From contig JAPYXD010000466.1 of assembly GCA_030998225.1 (NCBI GenBank), positions 5,683,001 to 5,747,000 of the forward strand: a stretch of DNA of 64,000 nt. Direction: 5' to 3'. Source of the stretch: Diplolepis rosae. Its lineage: Eukaryota > Arthropoda > Insecta > Hymenoptera > Diplolepididae. The position numbers and the translations under genes were made by a program. Of this stretch, positions 23,140-33,637 are shown in pieces (within the stretch, counting starts at the first letter, position 1; each line of letters begins with the position of its first letter). The notes below the pieces were generated by a model. The model was not told the DNA's origin. It made no database searches and was given only the letters and a program-made list of their open reading frames with translations.

Positions 23140-23546
23140 GGCAAAACACTAATACACGTATTCTATTTTACGTGACCGGTGCGGATACGAGTTTTTATGC
23201 GTACACTCGAATCTAATCTAGTATTGTAGTTGTTTGCGGCGCTAGTCATTACACTTGATATTTCGCGACTAGTCCCAGCCATTTTGATTTTATCGATCTT
23301 GTGTAGTAGTAGCTTGTTGTAATAGAGCATGGGCAGTTCAAATGTACAAGGCTTTGTCAGTAGGGTCTAGCGCTGTACGAAGAAGAAGAAGAATAGGAAG
23401 AAGTTTCTGCTCCACTGTAAGACTATATGCGCATGCGCAGTTCAATTTTTACATTATATTCCTCTGTAACGGAATACACAACATTCCGTTACTCTCACCT
23501 GTAACAGAAAAACGAGTTTCCGCGCCGGAGGCACATAAAAAAATTT
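23140..23546 (-). repeat. MITE family M1, copy b
   Basis: Reverse complement of 56742-57130. Ends CCGGAGGCACAT at 23535-23546, the same terminus as copy d. Lacks the minisatellite half. Confidence 0.8.
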
Positions 23547-24680
23547 TATTTTCACCAAAAGCCATTATGTCCCAACTATACTCAACGTTTGATCAAATTT
23601 TCACATCATCGAATCTTGCTGAAATCCGTACCATGTTTTATTGAAATGAATCCGAAAAAATATTTAGCCGACACTTTTCGCACAAACGAGAAGTCAAAAG
23701 TCTGCTTCTCTCTCTCTCTCTCAGGCTCGATTTTCTCGAGCGTTCCCCCACCACTTCGCCATGTTGTCTATCTCTCTAGCACATGTACATCTCGGCCATG
23801 TTCGTTTATGCTGCCCTCTCTCAGCCATAGACCTATGAAAAAATACGGATTTTCCAGGCGTTCTACCACCATTTCTACGAATTTGTGAAAAAAAATTCTG
23901 GTAGCACTAGTCCAGAATCTTGATCTTGATGTTTTCGCTGCGTCTGCCGTTTTATTAGCCATCTTATTTTTCACATGCCCACCACTCTTTCCTCTTTTCT
24001 AGATAAATACAGATCGAACTTTCTCACTACGCCATCTTGAATTTCTAAAATCTTTACACTTCTAAAATTTTCCAAACAGCCAAAGTAACTTATACTTTTT
24101 CAAGGTACAACAACTATTCACTGCACTTGCAGCCCTTGGACCCTACCGATCTCACTTCTGAGATGTTAAATCTTTTCTTTACTCTTTGATTATAGAACAG
24201 GAATAAATCCACTCACACACATGAACGTACAAGCAGATACAAAATATATTTAATTAGACAGATTTCTGAGATACACGCTGCTATCTTGCACTTATTTTCG
24301 CAGCGAATGTCCTCAACAGAGCCTTTCTTCGAATTCAATACGATTCACATATAAGAATATGCAAAAACCTAAAAATAAATTTTTTTAAAAATATGACTGC
24401 GACTAACCCCTTAATCATCTTATGATATGAAAGATTGAGACACAAAAAGTTCAGTCCATTGGAATATGATGTACTACACTTTTAGTTTAATTAATGAACG
24501 AATATAATTTGTTAATTTTGAAGAAATAAATTAAAAGCAGACACCGCATATAATAAATAAGCATACATTGAAAAAACAACAATAAGATTAAAAACTCTAA
24601 TTTAACTTTGAACATATCATTCTTGATTGATATTTGATTTCATTGATAAGAATTGTAAAGCTTCAGGTATAACAGTATAG
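23547..24680. other. Intergenic, no gene seen
   Basis: Contains a (TC)n run near 23703-23721. Nothing else that I can support. Confidence 0.35.
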
Positions 24681-25216
24681 TATGTGCCTAGGCGCATAAT
24701 GAGGGTTATTACGCGACAAGCGACAATGCTCGCAGAAGATCGAAGCCAAGGCGTAGTCGAGACGTAGCTGAGGCAAAGCCGAGACGAAGCCGAGGCGAAA
24801 TCAGTCCTGCAAGCATTTTAAGCGAGTCTCGTAATTACCCGAATTGTGTGCATTGGCACATATTCTATTTTATGTGACTTTGGCGCATATACGAGTTTTT
24901 ATGCGTACACTCGAATCCAATCTGAAAAGATCGAAATAGCCGTGATTATCGCGCATCTCACTTGATATTTCGCGAATACTTTCGGCGATTTTGATTTTCT
25001 CGATCTTATGTAATAGTAGCGTATTGTAATATACGCATGCGCAGTTCAAACGTACAAGGCTTTGTCTGTACGGTGCCAACGCTGTACGAAGAAGAAGAAG
25101 ATTACGCTCTGCTGTATCGTAATAGATGCATGCGCAGTTCAATTTTTTCATTATGTTCCTCTGTGTCATAATACACAACATTACGCTACTCTCAACTGTA
25201 GCGGAAAAACGCGTTT
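24681..25216 (-). repeat. MITE family M1, copy c, with CTCGGCTTCGTC-type minisatellite
   Basis: Starts GTGCCTAGGCG and carries the minisatellite (24745-24800) in reverse. It continues with the same body as copy d but stops inside the far end near 25216. Confidence 0.8.
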
Positions 25217-25744
25217 AGTTAGTTATTTTTAACGTTTTCGAAGAAGATCAAAATTTGAGGTTTTCTGTAATATATTTTTATAAAATTAAAATTTTGCCTG
25301 CAGCTTGGGATCATTAGATGCAAATTTTTTTTGAAATTCATGCTATTACCAAAAGATAATTTTAATTTGTTTTTATAAAAATTAAGGGGGTAGACCTGTG
25401 TGTCACTTTCGAAAAATCGATTTTTTTATTGCTTATTCCTAATCTAAAACATTTTAAAAAGACTTTTCTAAAACGGTTTGTTCGAAACCAGCTTAGTTTT
25501 TGAGCTGCAGGACCTAAAGGCTCCTGCGTCTGGTTGATCAAAACAATGATTCATCCCGTTTTCAAACTTTGAGCTCGTTTTTCTCAAAACCGTGTTTTTC
25601 AAGTTGATGTGCAGGATTGCGCAAAATCTATTCAATCGATTTGGCTCAAATTTTGTGTAATTAATTTGTATGCATAATGCGAGGTACTAACGTAGGTATT
25701 TCTAAAAAAAAAATTTTTCCCATTTTTTACGGCTCATTAAGCTC
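25217..25744. other. Unclassified, probable non-coding repeat
   Basis: No gene. The block from about 25384 (GGGGGTAGACCTGTGTG) to 25744 has normal GC and looks like a dispersed repeat, but there is no second copy here. Confidence 0.3.
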
Positions 25745-26178
25745 GAAAAAAGAGGACTCGTCGAGAAATGGCAGACGAGATGGCATGGTGACCAAACCGG
25801 GATATTGACACACCGTCTGATCCCGGAGCTCGCCACCTGGCTGGATAGAAAGCACGGTCAAGTCGGCTTTTACTTGGCGCAAGCGCTTTCGGGCCATGTT
25901 TGCTTTAATGCGTACCTGAAGCGCTTCAAGAAAAGAGACGATGAGTCGTGCCGCTACTGCGGTTCCCTTGTGGAAAATGAAGAGCACACACTCTTTGTCT
26001 GTGCCAGGTGGGGCGCGGAAAGGGAGGCTGTCGGTCGGACAGTGGGCGCTCAACTCACTCCTGATACGATGGTCTCTCTCATGCTCCAGTCTGAACAGAT
26101 ATGGATGCTTATCGAGTCATTCGTCACCCTGGTCTTTTTTATTTATATCTACCACATTAGATCTGCCGCATTTTAGAA
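25745..26178 (+). pseudogene. R1-type non-LTR retrotransposon, 3' end of ORF2
   Basis: 5'-truncated insertion. It encodes the extreme C-terminus: WQTRWHGDQTG, TWLDRKHGQVGFYLAQALSGH and the terminal zinc knuckle CRYCGSLVENEEHTLFVC (CxxC..H..C), as in R1-clade ORF2. Stop at 26174-26176. It overlaps in sequence with the C-terminal end of the element at 53400-56360 (RWHGEQTG, KHGEVDFYLTQAL), so both are one family. Confidence 0.85.
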
Positions 26179-26224
26179 TAAACCAGTTAAATGCAAAATG
26201 AACAAAGTCTAGAACATCGACGAA

Positions 26225-26385
26225 AACATTTATACTGTATGAAAGATGTCGATACTTCCATGTCGATTCTTTGATATCGATACTTTTTCATTCAGATCGG
26301 TACTTGGATCAGAATCGAAGTTTTTAAAGTATCGATACTTCGGCATCGATACTTTTTCTGAGTATCGCCCATCCCTAGAATTAAC
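26225..26385. repeat. hAT-like remnant with TATCGATACTT words
   Basis: Four or more copies of (T)ATCGATACTT-like words, and a complement end reading TAGGGATGGGCGATACT near 26385, resembling hAT termini (..AGGGATGGGC). No duplication found. Confidence 0.35.
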
Positions 26386-26461
26386 TGACTAACTGCTGGC
26401 TCTTGATGTGGGCCTCTTTTATATTTTTCTTCACAAATTGACGGTCAGCGTAAATCGTGAC

Positions 26462-26601
26462 CATGGAGACTAGATATAAGGAGACCAATCTCTTATGGCC
26501 GTACTTCACAGAACACGAAATGATGTTCTGCCAAGTACTTAGTTACCAAACTTCCCGATGAGGGCATATGTGTTCCCTGGGTGCAAAATGGCGGCATCAA
26601 T
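26462..26601 (+). repeat. P element 3' terminal inverted repeat
   Basis: About 140 bp, matching the complement of about 44625-44762 across the whole length, including CTTCCCGATGAGGGC and TGCAAAATGGCG. The long end similarity exceeds the 31-bp repeats of Drosophila P. Confidence 0.9.
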
Positions 26602-26609
26602 GGGTTTAT

Positions 26610-26899
26610 CATGGAGACTAGATATAAGGAGACCAATCTCTTATGGTCGTACTTCACAAAACACGAAATGAAGTTCTGCCAAGTACTTAGTTAGGAAACT
26701 TCCCGATGAGGGCACGTGTGTTCCCTAGGTGCAAAATGGCGGCATCCACGGTCTATAAGAATCGTGTATTAGACGTCGCCATTTTGCACCCAGGGAACAC
26801 ACATGCCCTCATCGGGAAGTTTTGTAACCATGTACTTGGCAGAACTTCATTTCGGGAAGGGATATATGGAGATTGGCCTCCTTATATCTAGTCTCCATT
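26610..26899. mobile_element. P-type MITE nested in the P element's own 3' end
   Basis: Two head-to-head copies of the P terminal unit (26610-26755 and 26760-26899) form a 290-bp palindrome-like element. It is flanked by perfect 8-bp duplications GGGTTTAT (26602-26609 and 26900-26907). The right terminus has CATT instead of CATG. This is a non-autonomous derivative likely mobilised by the P transposase. Confidence 0.9.
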
Positions 26900-26907
26900 G
26901 GGTTTAT

Positions 26908-27890
26908 AATAATATTACACTAACCTTCAAATTAAAGGTTTCAAAAACTAAAAATTATTATATTCAATAAATTCTTGAAGTAACAAAAAATAATTATGTA
27001 AATTTGTTAAAAGCGAGCTCTACCAAAGTGTAATTTTAGTTGATGTTTCTTGGATTTTAATTTGTTAGAAAACTGTATTTATAGGTATGTTGTAATATTA
27101 AATTTACAATAAAGTTATATTCAACTATAATTTCCTTTTTAATTCTTCAAAGTCATTATAAAAAACCAGTCTTTTTCAATATTTTCACTTTTCTCTTGGC
27201 AATTGAAATTTGTTTTATTATTTGCTTTTATAAACATGGAAAATGATATTATTAAACAAAAAGTAATATTCAGAGAAAATTTAAGTGTGGAGATTTACGT
27301 GCGAGAAGAAAGTGGTTCTTGGTTGCACGTTAGAAAGCCGAAAAATATTAATGATATTAATAAAATTTTGTATTTAACGAGTCAAATTGAGTGGTGAAAT
27401 TTCTCATAATTCGAAACTGTGTAATGTCATGCAATTCGAATAGATAAGCTCTTTTTACCATGTACCTATTATGTCTAATAGTAGTTGAAAATTGTGTGTA
27501 ATTGGAAGTATTATTGTACTTATTAAAATTACTATTTTAGCAATGCTGCCAATGATTTGGTAGCTAATATTCATAATTATAAATTGTGTATAGTTTTATA
27601 TTATTTTATATATTTTAACATTAAATATTATTTTACTCATTTAAATTACTGTAATAAGATAATTTTATTCTTCGTGTACAAACGATTGGGATTGATATTT
27701 ACTTCCTGCTGCGTACTGTATTATAACCAGTGAACGCATGGGATAACATCATCTTTCAAACAGCTATATTTGTTCAATTAATCTTTTCCAAATGGCACAT
27801 TTTTTCAAGATGTTATAAAGACGCGGGCCACTCATCAAAGATCAATTGACAGACGCGGGCGTTCTAAAATAATATTTTAGTTGTTCTTAA
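26908..27890 (-). other. P element 3' non-coding region
   Basis: AT-rich. A short plus-strand frame at 27203-27397 (MENDIIKQKVIF..) has no recognisable domain and I do not call it. Confidence 0.5.
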
Positions 27891-28572
27891 GGTAACTATG
27901 TCACCGTGCCCACAAGATATTTTATAACGGGTGACCTCCGCTGAAACGTCAAAAGGAAATTGAACTTATCAAAGCGGACCCGAGGACTCGGGATTACCCT
28001 CGGTGTCACCTGCGTTACTAAGGCGGCTTCTAATATGAGCGCCTGGCGTCTCTCGACGCCATATTTATAAAAGCAATGACCCTGAAAATAAGAGAACTTA
28101 GCATGCAACAAAAGCGAAGCCAAGCAAGGGTTCCGGCTAGGGTGGATGTGAATTCGGGAGTCCGGATCAGGTAGGGGTTGGAAGGTTAAGGAAAGGAACC
28201 TTAACCTAAAAACAGAAGCTCTTGTGCAAGAAAAAAAAAAATTAAAATAAATCAAGCAGCGTATAACATTAATTTGTGCTACAATTTATTTATTCATTGG
28301 GCAAAGGCCCTGGCTCGATATAAATTCAAACAGCGAAAATAAGTTCGATACAAAAGGAAAAAGAATTGCAGAGCTCTGAGAGCCTGAGAGCCACGGTTTA
28401 CCAGAATAAAAGTTTCAATTTAGCCCGGAATGAAGTCTCAAAAACTCACCGCTGATCTGGCCGCGATCTCGCGCCTTACTTCGTCCAAATCGAAGTCCTT
28501 CACGTCCATTACGGGGAAAGATAAGGCTTAATAAATTGTTTTGCCGTTTTGGCTGGTTCTCACCCGGATCGC
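27891..28572 (-). other. GC-richer block next to the LTR of element B, leader-like
   Basis: Base composition jumps at about 27890, so this is not P sequence. On the minus strand, just beyond the LTR, comes GCGATCCGGGTGAGAACC. About 60 nt later there is a short frame MDVKDFDLDEVRREIAARSA ending at a good donor GTGAGT (near 28448). This looks like the 5' leader and first exon of another LTR-element copy. The rest holds no clear gene. Confidence 0.4.
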
Positions 28573-29231
28573 AACGACAGAATAAAGCTGCGCGCCAAAG
28601 GTGTCGCGCAGTTTTATTACATCAGCTGGAAAGGCTAGCGCACGCGCGTGAAGCTCAGGTTTGCGCGGGCGACTCGTCTTGTGAGGACGACGGCGCCAGG
28701 CAACCAATGAGCTGAAGCGTCTATCGGTCAGCTTGCCCCATTGGCTTAAAACGTAGAGGGGTGCGTTTAAACTACGTAGAGTTAGTACTGCACAAAAAAG
28801 CAGTTACAAGTAGACAAGGCTTACACATAATTTATAATATAATTTCTAATTGTTCCATCTCGCCATGCCCATCCTTATTTTATTTATAATTATGATGGTG
28901 CGACGTTGTTGGAAACTATGGCCTGCAGCACGTGGTCGTTTCAGATGCCATGCCTGCTGGGTGATGCCCTCTGTGGCTTGCCTGTGAACCCCTCTGCGTG
29001 CGATGGTAACACAGCGATCTCTTTGGCGGCGCCTTTCAAACTGGTGTTTTTCAATGAAACAAAATAAAAAAAGAAAACGGCCAGAAAAACAGTAAAAAAA
29101 ATAAAAGAATTTTATAAGCAGCTCTCAGACTATCCCTGACAGTTTTGAGTTTTAATTAAAAGGTGGCTTGGGCTCGATCCTGTCGTTGCCGGTCGAGGTA
29201 AAAAAAGTTAACGTAATTTACCACGTTACAA
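28573..29231 (-). repeat. LTR of element B (3' LTR)
   Basis: Minus strand reads TTGTAACGTGG...TTATTCTGTCGTT, 659 bp. On the minus strand a G-rich tract (GGCCGGGGGTG) precedes it, a plausible polypurine-tract equivalent. Confidence 0.93.
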
Positions 29232-29669
29232 CACCCCCGGCCAGACCGGAAACGACCCCCCCAAGTCTCCAAGACCACACTCCGGGCCGACCGACCAATT
29301 ATTATGTCCAGAAAAACAAAAGGATAGGCAAACCCGTGCCCCAGGCTGTCTGAGAGCGTGCTTTAATACTTAAAATTAGTGCAAACTTACGAGCTAGGAA
29401 TACCAAAAAAAGGCATAAAGAAAGATAAAAAAAAGTTAGAAAAGAAGAGAGAAAATAAATATAAGGCAGATCGCTGTTTGCGATGCCGAGGACGAGCCTC
29501 AATAACTAGGTTAAGAGCTACTATCTTATGGGTTCTAGGGATAGGCCAAGGAATCAAACTCTCCATATACCATAATTTTCAGGTTTTAATATGGCGCCTT
29601 GCGCCTATGGGCCATGCACCCTGTACAAAGGAGTAGGCAAACACAAAAAAAAAGGTCTACTAGTGGCGC
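29232..29669 (-). other. 3' non-coding region of element B
   Basis: No supported gene. G-rich runs on the minus strand next to the LTR. Confidence 0.4.
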
Positions 29670-30138
29670 CTAGACAGGACGCCAGCGCTGGATGAGTGCC
29701 GCAATTCGGCGCTCACGGACCTTCCGTCCAGACCTCCGCCCGCGGCGTCGTCTCCTAGGGGCCGGCTGAGCCTCCTCTGGCTCCTCCGGTTCCTCCGGTT
29801 CCTCCAGCTCCTCCTGGCTCTGTGATGGGGGCTCCTCCTCTGAGAAAGGTGGCCAATCGAGGACCTCGTCCTGGAATGAGGACAGCCACCTGGCGAGTCG
29901 GTCCTCTGGGTCGCCTTCCTCCAGGTAGGTAGGTAGGTTCAGACGGGCCCACCACCCTGTCCCACCATGGTAGGCTTGACCACTCCCAGATGTCCCGGGG
30001 GACTACGGTCGGCCGGGGCCGAAACCAGAGCAGGGGATCAACCCCGACCACCCGCAGCGCCCCAGTCACCGGGTCGGTGATGAGGTCCACTGCCCCCTCA
30101 TCGTTGGGGACGAAAATCCCTCTGGAGGCGTCTATTGG
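29670..30138 (-). pseudogene. ORF3 exon of element B, acidic/arginine-rich protein, TACC-repeat frameshift
   Basis: A splice acceptor TTCTCACCCACAG at 30139-30151 (minus) opens an exon reading PNDEGAVDLITDPVTG, DPLLWFRPRPTVVPRD and WSSLPWWDRVVG. Then a (TACC)3 run near 29923-29938 throws the frame. If one 4-nt unit is discounted, the frame continues as EEGDPEDRLARW, into an EEPEEPEEPEE repeat and a basic tail (RRRRRGRRSGRKVRERR), with stop at 29670-29672. No membrane segment, so not an envelope. Role unknown; an acidic-then-basic protein could be regulatory. The matching donor is not identified. Confidence 0.5.
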
Positions 30139-30304
30139 CTGTGGGTGAGAAAATAAAGGAAAATCAGCCGATTATCAGGCGATTCGTGCTCGCATGCAGG
30201 ACAACAACAATACAATTCAACTCACATGGACGGACAAGGACGAACAGTTCCCCTTGGACAACATCCACCGCCTCATTAAAACAACTATAAGGTATCCGAG
30301 GACG

Positions 30305-33300
30305 CTAATCGGAAGCAGCGGCCTCTAGATACGGCTTGAGGTCTTTGGTGTCCGCGCGGCCGACCGATTCGCCTCTAACATTCACGAGTTCGTAAATGTT
30401 TCGCGAGATCACCTTCGATACCGTGAATACGCCGTCAAATTTATTGGTGAGCGACGCGGTTATCCCTTTATTCGCGGAAGAAAGTGTACGGTCTCGCCGA
30501 AGAACGCGGTCACCGACTTGGTAGGTGCGCGGGCGTACTCGGAGATTATACGCGTGCGCCTGCTTATTATGGGCAGCATCTAAGTGTCTCTTCATGAGGT
30601 CTCTTAAGGCTTCGAGCCTTTTGACTCTCTCGGACCAGTTGTCGACATTCCCGGGACGAGGGGGTTCCGATGAAACAGACTCGAGTTTTTCATGAAGAGT
30701 GCCCTGGGGCAGTGGATCTCGGCCGAAATTTAAGAACGAGGGCGAGGTTTTTAAGGACGAATGATGCGCGGTGTTAAACGCGAAGCGGAAGTCGTTTAGG
30801 TGGACATCCCATTTGCGCTGTGTCTCCTTGATAAACGAGATTATCATCGTCTTTAATACTCGGTTGATTCGTTCGACCGGGTTCGCTTGCGGGTGGTATG
30901 GCGGCGTCTTAACGCGCTTGATCGCGTACTCGTGACAAATTTGGTCCACGACTTTGTTGCAAAATTCGGTGCCGTTGTCCGTAAATAAAAACTTCGGCGT
31001 ACCCCAGCGAGTTATAACCAGGTCTTTAAATGCCCTGGTAATTGTCGCGCCATTCGCGTTTCTCAGTGGCAGGACTTCTATCCACCGCGTGAAAAAGTCC
31101 TGGAAAACAAGGACATAGCGGTGCTGAGCGGATGAGGGCGTATAAGGGCCCATAATATCCGCGCCAACCATAAGCCATGGCTCTTCGATCACCCTGTGGC
31201 CCATCTCACCAGCAGGTTTCGCCTGCTCTACCTTGCAGCGTTGGCAAATATCGCAGACTCTAACGTACTGCGCAACGTCGTGGTAGAAACCCGGCCAGTA
31301 GTAACGGGTGGCGAGACGATGGTAGGTTTTATCCACCCCTAAATGTCCCGCTTGAGGCTGATCATGCGCCTCAGCCAGAGCTGCAGCATGATGCTCTCTA
31401 GGGAGGACCATCTTCCACGAATCTAAATCTGGGAGGATGGGATCGAGCCATTTGTTCGCGCGGTGGTGGTATAAGAGTCCGTTCTCTATTTTCCACGTGG
31501 GGAACGCGCTCGGATTCTTCTGAACATCCGAGAGGCGCTTGAGATACCAAGCGTCCTCGGTTTTGTCCATTGTGGCGACCTCTTCGGGACCATCTAAGTC
31601 CTGGTCGAGCCGTGATAGGAAGTCCGGCACGACATTTAAGGCCCCCTTTCTGTACTGAACCTCGAAGTCGTACTCTAGGAGACTTAATGCCCAACGGGCT
31701 AATCGCCCAGTCGGGTCTTTTAGTGACCTGAGCCATCGAAGGCTACTATGGTCCGTTACGACCGTGAAACGGAATCCTTCCAGGTATTCACGGAACTTTT
31801 TGATTGCCCAGACGACGGCTAAGCATTCCTTCTCGGTCACCGAGTAGTTACGCTCGGCGGCTGAAAGGGAACGGCTGGCGTAAGCGATTACACGCTCTGC
31901 GCCTTCTATCGTCTGGGTCAGTACTGCTCCAACTCCAGTGGAGCTTGCGTCCGTTTGTAAGGTGAACGGGCGCGTGAAGTCGGGGCGAGCAACTACTGGC
32001 GCTGTAGTTAAGGCGGTTTTAATTGCCTCAAATGCAGCCTCCTGCTCTTCCTGCCAATCAAAGGGCTGCGCTTTCTTTAATAAACGGAAAAGGGGCTCTG
32101 CTACTGTCGCAAAGTTCGGTATAAAGCGCCGATACCAACCAGCCGAACCTAGAAAACTCCGAAGTTTGCGGATGTTTCGCGGCGCTGGCAAGTCCAAAAT
32201 AGGGGCCAGCTTGCTTGGATCAACCTTGACGCCCTCGTTGTTAATGAGGAACCCAAGGTACCTGATCTCACTTCGGAAGAATAGGCATTTATCGGGGTTT
32301 ACTGAGAGACCAGCAGCAGCGAGTCGATCTAATACCTCTTTTAACCATTTGAGGTGATCTTCGAAGGTTTCGCTCACTACTATGACGTCGTCTAAATAGG
32401 CGAACGCATGAGGTTCCAATTCCGGGCCAATGACTTTGTCGATTAGACGCTGGAACGTCGCAGGGGCGTTGGTAAGTCCAAAAGGCATGCGAGTAAATTG
32501 GAAAAGACCGCGCCCTGGTACCGTGAACGCGGTGAGTTCCTTACTCCTCTCATCTAGTGGTACCTGATGGAAGGCCTGGTCCAGGTCAATCGTGCTAATA
32601 TAATTAGCTTTCTGGAGTTTGTCCAGGATGTTTGTCATTGGCGGAAGAGGATAAGCGTCCTTCTTTGTGACTCGATTTATTTCCCTGAAGTCGATGCACA
32701 GACGATAAGTGCCATTCGACTTCCTTGCCATAACAACCGGTGAGGACCAAGCGCTATTAGATGGCTCAACTAATTTTTGTTCAATTAGCTTGTCCATCAG
32801 CTTGTTCATCTCGTCCATCACAGCGGGAGACCGAACATGGTACTTCTGCTTGATGGGCGGATGGTCACCCACATCAATGGTATGCTTGGCAAGGTGGGTA
32901 GCACCCAGTTCCTTTTTTGAAACCTTTAACTCGCGCTTAAGGAAATCCTCTACCAGGGCCATTTGTGTCTTGGTGAGTTCCTTAATCGCGGCGCACCCAT
33001 CGTCGTCTATCCGCGCCAAGTTAGACAATAAGTCTATAGTGGCTGTGCGGTAAACTTCGTCGTCGTAAGCCATACGAATAACGTTGGCGTTGCCATCCAC
33101 AATTAATCTAAATTGTCGAATGGCATCCATGCCCAGAACACATTGGTACTTAAAATTCGGTACCACTTTGTATTCTACGCACTTTTGGACGACATCTAGG
33201 GTGCTAGGTAGCGCCACTTGCCCTAAAACTGACTCTATGCTACCATTCGGGAATAGGATAGCTTTAACTTCAGAGGGTTTAATCTCTTGGTTAAATTCTG

Positions 33301-33631
33301 CGGCTAATTCTATCCCCTCTTTACCCAGAATGGATTTCGTGGAACCCGAGTCCACTAGCGCGTCGAGTTCTCTGTTGGCGATTTTTAATTTCACGAAAAA
33401 TCGTGTGCCTTGTTCATAAAATTTTAAGGCTGCGCAATCGTTTTCCGAGAACTTATCGGAATCGAGATATACGCGTGATTCGCCAGGCGACATACGCGCC
33501 CCCTCCCCGCCAGAATACGATAAGGGCGAGAAAAATGGAGTAACAGAGTACTCATTAGAGACGCTGGTAGCAAGGTCTAATAAAATTGGGCTAGTTTCAG
33601 CGCTGACCTTTAGCGCTGAGCCCATTTCGCG
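30305..33631 (-). CDS. pol: pol polyprotein of element B (protease, RT, RNase H, integrase), intact
   Basis: Replication polyprotein, expressed by -1 frameshift from gag; the frame is entered at 33631 and its first Met is at 33625. Residues counted from that Met: protease DSGS at 92; RT with LCIDFREIN near 310, STIDLDQAFHQ near 344 and YLDD at 410-413; RNase H with D559, E600 and D625; integrase HHCC finger (H754, H761, C791, C794) and catalytic D823, D883, E918. The last two are separated by 34 residues (D,D35E). No chromodomain is visible. 1106 codons with no break, the usual length for Ty3/Gypsy pol, suggest recent activity. Confidence 0.95.
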   Translation of the reverse strand, partial: REMGSALKVSAETSPILLDLATSVSNEYSVTPFFSPLSYSGGEGARMSPGESRVYLDSDKFSENDCAALKFYEQGTRFFVKLKIANRELDALVDSGSTKSILGKEGIELAAEFNQEIKPSEVKAILFPNGSIESVLGQVALPSTLDVVQKCVEYKVVPNFKYQCVLGMDAIRQFRLIVDGNANVIRMAYDDEVYRTATIDLLSNLARIDDDGCAAIKELTKTQMALVEDFLKRELKVSKKELGATHLAKHTIDVGDHPPIKQKYHVRSPAVMDEMNKLMDKLIEQKLVEPSNSAWSSPVVMARKSNGTYRLCIDFREINRVTKKDAYPLPPMTNILDKLQKANYISTIDLDQAFHQVPLDERSKELTAFTVPGRGLFQFTRMPFGLTNAPATFQRLIDKVIGPELEPHAFAYLDDVIVVSETFEDHLKWLKEVLDRLAAAGLSVNPDKCLFFRSEIRYLGFLINNEGVKVDPSKLAPILDLPAPRNIRKLRSFLGSAGWYRRFIPNFATVAEPLFRLLKKAQPFDWQEEQEAAFEAIKTALTTAPVVARPDFTRPFTLQTDASSTGVGAVLTQTIEGAERVIAYASRSLSAAERNYSVTEKECLAVVWAIKKFREYLEGFRFTVVTDHSSLRWLRSLKDPTGRLARWALSLLEYDFEVQYRKGALNVVPDFLSRLDQDLDGPEEVATMDKTEDAWYLKRLSDVQKNPSAFPTWKIENGLLYHHRANKWLDPILPDLDSWKMVLPREHHAAALAEAHDQPQAGHLGVDKTYHRLATRYYWPGFYHDVAQYVRVCDICQRCKVEQAKPAGEMGHRVIEEPWLMVGADIMGPYTPSSAQHRYVLVFQDFFTRWIEVLPLRNANGATITRAFKDLVITRWGTPKFLFTDNGTEFCNKVVDQICHEYAIKRVKTPPYHPQANPVERINRVLKTMIISFIKETQRKWDVHLNDFRFAFNTAHHSSLKTSPSFLNFGRDPLPQGTLHEKLESVSSEPPRPGNVDNWSERVKRLEALRDLMKRHLDAAHNKQAHAYNLRVRPRTYQVGDRVLRRDRTLSSANKGITASLTNKFDGVFTVSKVISRNIYELVNVRGESVGRADTKDLKPYLEAAASD

Positions 33632-33637
33632 TTTCCC
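33588..33637 (-). promoter_or_regulatory. Programmed -1 ribosomal frameshift signal, gag to pol
   Basis: The heptamer GGGAAAC (33637 to 33631) sits in gag frame as G GGA AAC, the canonical X XXY YYZ pattern, and shifting -1 lands in the pol frame. After a 7-nt spacer (GCGAAAT) comes a stem-loop: GGGCT pairs with AGCCC, and CAGCGCT pairs with AGCGCTG around a 7-nt loop (33623 to 33588). The gag stop lies within the hairpin region at 33610-33612. Confidence 0.85.

Noticed and set aside
26462..26899. Three independent copies of one small MITE
   Set aside because: The outermost copy is the P element's own terminus, proven by ATCGTGAC at 26454 and 44763. Only the inner pair forms a MITE.
27203..27397. 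Small plus-strand ORF of 64 codons
   Set aside because: AT-rich, no domain, no support from context.
29379..29636. Lysine-rich plus-strand ORF near the element B LTR
   Set aside because: Lies in the 3' non-coding region of a minus-strand element and is a poly-A/K run without a domain.
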